In this document: one piece after another, positions 6,289 to 10,480 of the stretch
How the letters are laid out: every line of letters starts with the position of its first letter
How positions within the stretch are numbered: position 1 is the stretch's first letter
Assembly (NCBI GenBank): GCA_016789785.1
Contig: JAEUQE010000272.1
Location: 1 to 10,480, forward strand
Length of the DNA stretch: 10,480 nucleotides
Origin: Bryobacterales bacterium
Lineage (GTDB): Bacteria > Acidobacteriota > Terriglobia > Bryobacterales > Bryobacteraceae
Direction: 5' to 3'
The notes under the pieces: model-generated
Told to the model about the DNA's origin: nothing
The model's database searches: none
What the model saw: the letters and a program-made list of their open reading frames with translations, nothing else
Program-made: the position numbers and the translations under genes

Positions 6289-6619
6289 CGGTCAATACAA
6301 GCGTATATACAGAATACTCGGAAAGCAAACAGCTTCGGAATTCGCTCGCCGAGGCGTGTCGCACCGGCGGTTTATCCGGGAGCGATGCTGCTGCTGTCCG
6401 TGCAATCCAATCTTCGCCGTCAGACAGCCCATTCGTGAGCTTCAAGTGCGGTCCGAGGAAGCGTGCTCGCTCATTGCTGAGATGTGCAAGATTGCCGGCC
6501 CTACCGCCGTTACGTTCGTCGGTGGATTTCCACCGTTGGCCGGAAGGGGCGTGAAATTCAGCGGAACTGGATTGGGGTTCGAAGCCTTCCCGCTTACTCT
6601 ACCCATAGAGGAGAGCTAA
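6289..6619. other. 331-nt divergent intergenic region between brnT and the haem-motif gene
   Basis: No credible gene is seen; open frames here have no ribosome-binding site or recognisable product. Next to brnT there is an AT-rich island with GTATATACAGAATAC (6303-6317), whose ends GTAT/ATAC are inverted repeats; on the minus strand it contains TATTCT and TATATA, possible -10 elements, so a BrnA operator here is plausible but unproven. CGGTGG-ATTT-CCACCG (6520-6535) is a perfect 6-bp hairpin of unknown role. The right end carries the promoter and ribosome-binding site of the next gene. Confidence 0.5.
6572..6616 (+). promoter_or_regulatory. Candidate promoter and ribosome-binding site for the haem-motif TPR gene
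   Basis: TTGGGG (6572-6577) and TACTCT (6595-6600) are spaced by 17 nt and could be weak sigma-70 -35 and -10 boxes. GAGGAGAG (from 6607) is a strong ribosome-binding site ending about 5 nt before the ATG at 6620, which would give a very short leader. The boxes match consensus poorly; the ribosome-binding site is convincing. Confidence 0.35.
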
Positions 6620-7318
6620 ATGCGAAACACTCAAAAGTTGCTTGCGGCGGGGATGCTTGCTTTCGGAATCAGCTTCACCGCTTCCATACTCAACGGACAG
6701 AACGATCGCTTCGATCACAAAGTCCGCAACGATTTCTTTGCCGGATTCGGCGGAGACCGCGAGGCATTCGCGCGTGGAATGAAAGCCGCGGCCGAGACGA
6801 TTGCCGCGAATCCGAATCATGCCGAAGCGCTGGTCTGGCACGGCGGAGGACTCTACTTCCAGGCTGGAGCGGCCTTCCAACGTGGCGACTCGGCAAAGGG
6901 CATGGAACTCTACCAGAAGGGTATGGCGCAGATGAACCGTGCGGTTGAGATCGCGCCCGACAATATCGGAGTGCGCATTCCGCGAGCGGCAATCCTCTTG
7001 GCCGCGACGTCGTTTCAGCAAATGGATGAGCGGGTGGAAGGAGAAATCCGGAGCGCGATTGCGGACTATCTGCGCGCATACGATCTTCAGAAGGCGCAGT
7101 TCTCCTCGCTCGGCGAGCACCCGCTTGGCGAGCTGCTGAAGGGACTTGGCGACGGCTATTCCCGCCTCGGCGAAAAGGACAAGGCGAAAGTGTACTTCGA
7201 TCAGATTGAGGAGCTGTTGCCGAAGTCGGAGTACGCCAAGCGCGCCGCATCCTGGAAGAAGAACGGTACGCTCACCATGGAAGAGCGCCAATGCTATGGC
7301 TGCCACGTGGGGAAGTAG
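6620..7318 (+). CDS. Secreted TPR-like protein with C-terminal CxxCH haem-binding motif
   Basis: The 232-residue protein opens with a signal peptide: MRNTQK, a hydrophobic core LLAAGMLAFGISFTASIL, and NGQ before NDRF, so it is expected in the periplasm. The body is helical and repeat-like: AAETIAANPNHAEALVWHGG, YQKGMAQMNRAVEIAPDN and LGEKDKAKVYFDQIEELLP resemble tetratricopeptide helices. The last residues are ERQCYGCHVGK, with C225-Y-G-C228-H229 a perfect c-type haem attachment motif. One haem would hang at the end of a protein-binding scaffold. No axial partner is obvious; a Met or His elsewhere would be needed. It stands alone, converging on the anti-sigma-like gene 9 nt away. I do not recognise a named family; electron transfer or docking is inference. 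Confidence 0.8.
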   Translation: MRNTQKLLAAGMLAFGISFTASILNGQNDRFDHKVRNDFFAGFGGDREAFARGMKAAAETIAANPNHAEALVWHGGGLYFQAGAAFQRGDSAKGMELYQKGMAQMNRAVEIAPDNIGVRIPRAAILLAATSFQQMDERVEGEIRSAIADYLRAYDLQKAQFSSLGEHPLGELLKGLGDGYSRLGEKDKAKVYFDQIEELLPKSEYAKRAASWKKNGTLTMEERQCYGCHVGK

Positions 7319-7327
7319 CGCGCGGCT

Positions 7328-8056
7328 TCACTCCACGAGGAAGTAGTAGTAATTGATCAACTCGCGCTTGCCGCTCGCTTCGATGCCGGTAAGCGCGAGT
7401 TCGTGCATGCTCTTCGAGAGGAGGCGCCGCTCCACCAGCAGTTGAAACGCTGCACTGGGCAGTGCGACCCGCAGCACGCGCATGCCGGAGGCAGTCTTCA
7501 ACTCAGCCTCAATGTCGCGATATCTGCCGAACTCCGCCCGGTCGACATTCAACTCCACGGTTTCCACGCCCTCCGGAATGCGAATGCGGCGAACGGCGCC
7601 GGGGTCGCGCACAGCGCCGGCACTCAGCGAGAAAGAGGCGACCCGCGCCTGGGGTGTTACGGCCTTCGGAATTGGGGAGCCCACTTGGTTTCGCAGGTCG
7701 CGCGGATCTCGCAGGTCGCGGCTCTGATTCGCCAACCATCCCATCCACACCGCGAATGACGCGCCGGCAGCAATCGCCGTGAACCGGATCCACATGCGAC
7801 GAGGGCTCTTGTGCCGTGCAAGCGCCTGCGCGAAGCGGAGGCGGTCCACCTGCCCCGTCGCCTGCAGATACTCTCGAACCTTGCGGTCCTCCTGCTGATC
7901 GAGATCGCCAAGGGCACACGCATCCACCAGATCGTTCTCCACGTCGCGGATGCGCGCATGGAACTCCGGATCAGCGATTGCCTGCTGGCCAATCGCATCC
8001 CTCTCAGCTTCTGGCAGTTCGCCGAGGAGGTACTTGCGAATCGCGGCGTCGTCCAA
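7328..8056 (-). CDS. Single-pass membrane protein with anti-sigma architecture
   Basis: The 242-residue product has three parts. Residues 1-88 are a cytoplasmic helical region (IRKYLLGELPEAERDAI, EFHARIRDVENDLVDACALG) like the sigma-binding N-termini of acidobacterial anti-sigma proteins, without the CxxC zinc ligands of the ZAS family. Residues 89-109 (WIRFTAIAAGASFAVWMGWLA) are one membrane helix. The outer half is predicted beta-rich: VASFSLSAGAVRDPG, RRIRIPEGVETVELNVD and a terminal YYYFLVE. The start is a TTG at 8056, supported by AGGAG 7 nt upstream; no ATG fits. It lies 40 nt after the sigma gene, last in the operon. Function as the inhibitor of that sigma factor is inferred from architecture and position. 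Confidence 0.75.
   Translation of the reverse strand: MDDAAIRKYLLGELPEAERDAIGQQAIADPEFHARIRDVENDLVDACALGDLDQQEDRKVREYLQATGQVDRLRFAQALARHKSPRRMWIRFTAIAAGASFAVWMGWLANQSRDLRDPRDLRNQVGSPIPKAVTPQARVASFSLSAGAVRDPGAVRRIRIPEGVETVELNVDRAEFGRYRDIEAELKTASGMRVLRVALPSAAFQLLVERRLLSKSMHELALTGIEASGKRELINYYYFLVE
7691..7720 (-). repeat. 18-nt period repeat encoding a DLR-rich juxtamembrane linker
   Basis: TCGCAGGTCGCG occurs twice, at 7691-7702 and 7709-7720, a period of 18 nt or six codons. It encodes RDLRDPRDLR just outside the membrane helix of the anti-sigma-like protein (about residues 112-122). It looks like a recent short in-frame duplication that lengthens the charged linker. Confidence 0.5.
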
Positions 8057-8096
8057 ACCTATCTCCTATTCCAATGTGACCGTAATCCCGATTTCA

Positions 8097-8651
8097 TCAC
8101 GATGGCCGCGAGGCAAGGCATCCCTGCAGGCACGCCTCCAACCGCTCGCGCAGCCGCAACGCGCGGTTCCGCAGCGCGTTGAGCTGGATGCCGAGTTCTG
8201 ACGCCATCGCCTTCCGGTTGCGAATTTTGACCGCCTCCTCGCCCTGGTAATAGCGCAGAATGAACCGCTGCTGATCGGCGGGCAACTCCGCCATGCACTT
8301 CTCCAGACAGTCCAGTTCCGGCGTGAGTTCGTTGCTCGCCTGCTTCACTGGCAGTTCGATCAACGCGCGTTCCCGCAATTTACGCTGTCCTTGGTCTTCC
8401 TTCACAAGAAAGCGCGCCACGCCGTGAACATAGGCGTCCAGGCGCTCCACCCGTTCCCCTTCCCGCAGACGTTTGGCGACTCGATTGAACGTCTCGTCCG
8501 CGCAGTGCTCGGGATCCGCGCATCGCTCCCAACGGAAAAACCGGATCAGACGCTGCCGCAGTTCTTCGTAGTGATCCGCGGAGCCGGCCGCTTCCAACAG
8601 CGCGGCGAGCGCCTGCTGGTCAAGGTTCCACTTCGCACGTGGGCCGGACAT
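8097..8651 (-). CDS. Sigma-70 family RNA polymerase sigma factor, ECF-like
   Basis: The 184-residue protein has a sigma-2-like region at about 25-90 (YEELRQRLIRFFRWERC, ADETFNRVAKRL, YVHGVARFLVKE) and a sigma-4-like region at about 112-172. LPADQQRFILRYYQGE leads into the helix-turn-helix MASELGIQLNALRNRALRLR. This matches the ECF-like sigma factors found beside CHAT proteins in Acidobacteria. Six cysteines occur, including CLEKC (115-119) and CLQGC (174-178). The ATG at 8651 was preferred over the GTG at 8657 because AGGTGG precedes it by a few bases; either way the gene begins within 6 nt of the CHAT stop. The anti-sigma-like gene follows. Its promoters are not known. Confidence 0.85.
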   Translation of the reverse strand: MSGPRAKWNLDQQALAALLEAAGSADHYEELRQRLIRFFRWERCADPEHCADETFNRVAKRLREGERVERLDAYVHGVARFLVKEDQGQRKLRERALIELPVKQASNELTPELDCLEKCMAELPADQQRFILRYYQGEEAVKIRNRKAMASELGIQLNALRNRALRLRERLEACLQGCLASRPS

Positions 8652-8657
8652 CGCCAC

Positions 8658-10480
8658 CTATTGCCCGTCACCCTGCACGTTGAATGCGGCCCAGAAATAT
8701 GGGTGCGCGAAACGCGAGTCGGCACGCAATCGAAGTTGAGCCTGCCGCAGTGCCGCGGCGGGAGTGAGTTGCCTCTTCAGCAATCCCTCGTAGAAGTACT
8801 CCATCAGCTTCGCCGTGGCACGATCCTGTATGCTCCACAGGCTGGTTACCACGCTCGACGCGCCGGCATGCAGAAAGGCACGAGTCAGGCCGATCACTCC
8901 TTCGCCGCGCATCTGCTTGCCGAGCGCAGTGCGGCAGGCGCTCAACACGACCAGATCGGATTCGAGCGGCAGATTGTAGATTTCGTACAAGCGGAGCAAG
9001 CCGTCGGTTGCCCTGCCCTGCGAATTGACCCGCGACAGCACAATCCCGGAAAGTGCAGGCTGATCTTCCTGTATGACGGCATGGGTCGCCAGATGAAGAA
9101 CACGTGAGTTGAGAAACGCGGGCTTTGCCAAGGCGGCACGGCTCGCTTCGAAGTCTACCGCGCGTTTCAGTTGGCCTGCCGGCAACATGCGGGCTACGGA
9201 GTCCGCTTCAATCCGGGAGAAATGGAGCCGGGGATAGGCGGCATCCGCGGTCGAACGCGCCGTCGAGACGTTCATCAATGGCGGCTGCGGAAACCTCGCA
9301 TCCTCGCGTTGGAAAACCGGATCGGCCAGGATGGACACAGTGGTCTGGTGCGAACGCGGCGTTTTCGCGGCCCGGAGTTGCGCCACAAGCGAAGCCGAGG
9401 GTAGCACATGCAGTTCGGCCTTGGTGAGAAGCGGCTGCGTACCGCCCGGCAGAGGCAGCGCCGCGAACGGGACAAGGTGGAGCGCACCATCGGGCACAAT
9501 CAGCAGCCGCTTGGCCTGGATCCGGGGCGCCAGTTTGCCAAGCAGCGCCGTGCTGAGCGCTCTCGCACTCTGCTGAAATGCGGCATCCCGCTGCTCCAGG
9601 CGCAGACGGCGCATCGCGGCGTTTTCTTCCTGAGCCGCCTCATGGCGCCCATCCAGTGCCTCATGCATGGTTCGCGCCAGAGCTTCAATGCGCGCGCGGG
9701 ATGGGAGAGCCGCCGAATGAAGACCGGTGCGCGTCACAATCCACGCGTAGCTCTTCGGCGATCCTAGATGAAACTCCACGAGCGCCGTATCGTCATCGAG
9801 CAACTGGCTGCGGATCTCATCCACGGAGAGGGTGCGTGGACGCACCAGTGCCGCATAGCGCGGGCTGGATGCGCGCAACTCCGCTTCCAGTGCATCCCAC
9901 GAACGAAGCAACTCATCCATCTGCCCGCGCGCTGCCGGGGTGGGCGCCTGCTGCAGACGTTGCGCCGCCGCGTTGATCTCCTTCTGCAGTGTTCTCTCGC
10001 GGTCGAGCAGGTTCGGGTCCGCACCGCGGCGCACATCGGCCTTTGATTCCGCGACCAGATCGAGAAGGACGCGAGCCCGGCTTCGCTCACTGACCGCGAA
10101 AGCTTCGGTTTCGCGGCCGGAGTCCATGAGCAGAGAGATGTAGTCCTGATAGAAATGCTGTGTCGACTCGAGGTGTGCCGCTTTCAACTGCTGACGGGAG
10201 AGCTGGCCGCGAAGGGTCTCGATGAGAGCGAGCGCCGCAGAGTAGTGTTGCATCGCGTCCGCTGCGTTTCCAATCTCACGTTGGGCCCGTCCAAGGAGAG
10301 AGAGACTCTCCGCTTCGCCAGCCCGATCCCCGGTGCTGCGCCTTAGCTCCAGTGACTGCGTCGCGGGCTCGATGCCGCCCTCCGGATTCTTCCGTTCCAG
10401 CCGCATTCGTGCGATTCCCGCAAGCGCAGCCGATTCCCCCATGCGATCGCCAATATCGCGGCTTCGCTGCAAGCCTTCGC
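8658..10480 (-). CDS. TPR-CHAT domain caspase-like protease (N-terminus outside window)
   Basis: At least 606 residues are visible and the frame is open through the right edge. From the N-terminal side there are TPR helices (GDRMGESAALAGIARMRLER, GDRAGEAESLSLLGRAQREI, ADAMQHYSAALALIE), then a long helical linker rich in Arg, Glu and Gln, and then a CHAT domain over roughly the last 300 residues. The catalytic dyad is present: the His codon is at 9081-9083 in VLHLATHAVI and the Cys codon at 8934-8936 in VVLSACRTALG. The end HPYFWAAFNVQGDGQ is the usual CHAT terminus. CHAT proteins are caspase/separase-like cysteine proteases, often activated by a partner bound to the TPR part. The stop (TAG) lies 6 nt before the sigma gene, so the two are in one operon. 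The normal Gly of the ATHG motif is Ala here, a tolerated variant. Confidence 0.93.
   Translation of the reverse strand, partial: EGLQRSRDIGDRMGESAALAGIARMRLERKNPEGGIEPATQSLELRRSTGDRAGEAESLSLLGRAQREIGNAADAMQHYSAALALIETLRGQLSRQQLKAAHLESTQHFYQDYISLLMDSGRETEAFAVSERSRARVLLDLVAESKADVRRGADPNLLDRERTLQKEINAAAQRLQQAPTPAARGQMDELLRSWDALEAELRASSPRYAALVRPRTLSVDEIRSQLLDDDTALVEFHLGSPKSYAWIVTRTGLHSAALPSRARIEALARTMHEALDGRHEAAQEENAAMRRLRLEQRDAAFQQSARALSTALLGKLAPRIQAKRLLIVPDGALHLVPFAALPLPGGTQPLLTKAELHVLPSASLVAQLRAAKTPRSHQTTVSILADPVFQREDARFPQPPLMNVSTARSTADAAYPRLHFSRIEADSVARMLPAGQLKRAVDFEASRAALAKPAFLNSRVLHLATHAVIQEDQPALSGIVLSRVNSQGRATDGLLRLYEIYNLPLESDLVVLSACRTALGKQMRGEGVIGLTRAFLHAGASSVVTSLWSIQDRATAKLMEYFYEGLLKRQLTPAAALRQAQLRLRADSRFAHPYFWAAFNVQGDGQ

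Noticed and set aside
8391..9107. A 238-codon open frame on the plus strand
   Set aside because: It runs antisense across the end of the CHAT gene and most of the sigma factor gene, both well supported.

Overview
The window is high-GC bacterial DNA whose gene content looks like a soil acidobacterium of the Solibacter/Bryobacter type. That placement is an inference from gene families: an ECF42-type sigma factor paired with a YCII/DGPF protein, a TPR-CHAT protein in one operon with a small sigma factor and a membrane anti-sigma-like protein, a PKD-like exoprotein tail, and several toxin-antitoxin modules. No rRNA or other phylogenetic marker is present.

Layout. Positions 1-175 hold the C-terminal end of a secreted PKD/Ig-like protein, followed by a NUDIX hydrolase (310-870) and a strong hairpin (906-934). 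Positions 935-2674 are a graveyard of small accessory genes on the + strand. It holds a DUF433 antitoxin-family remnant, a large stem-loop, a hicA toxin gene that has lost its start and one base, an intact hicB, and a decayed HTH plus GIY-YIG/T5orf172-like gene with two compensating frameshifts and a CAA-to-TAA nonsense change. This zone abuts the 3' end of a tRNA-Pro(CGG) gene on the minus strand (2675-2752), a typical integration landmark.

Positions 2921-4579 form a compact + strand unit: a candidate ECF42-type promoter (TGTCGA, 17 nt, CGTC), a YCII/DGPF protein and the ECF42 sigma factor. Convergent to it are a serine beta-lactamase-like hydrolase (4584-5618, -) and an apparently intact brnT-brnA toxin-antitoxin pair (5709-6288, -) with a 98-nt gene overlap. 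A + strand secreted helical-repeat protein ending in a CxxCH haem motif follows at 6620-7318.

Positions 7328-10480 are a minus-strand operon. It reads from the right edge: a TPR-CHAT caspase-like protease (N-terminus outside the window), an ECF-like sigma factor, and a single-pass membrane protein with anti-sigma architecture. This is the most interesting system here. It puts a TPR-CHAT protease next to a sigma factor and its probable inhibitor without any CRISPR component, recalling the TPR-CHAT/Csx30/RpoE logic of type III-E CRISPR systems.
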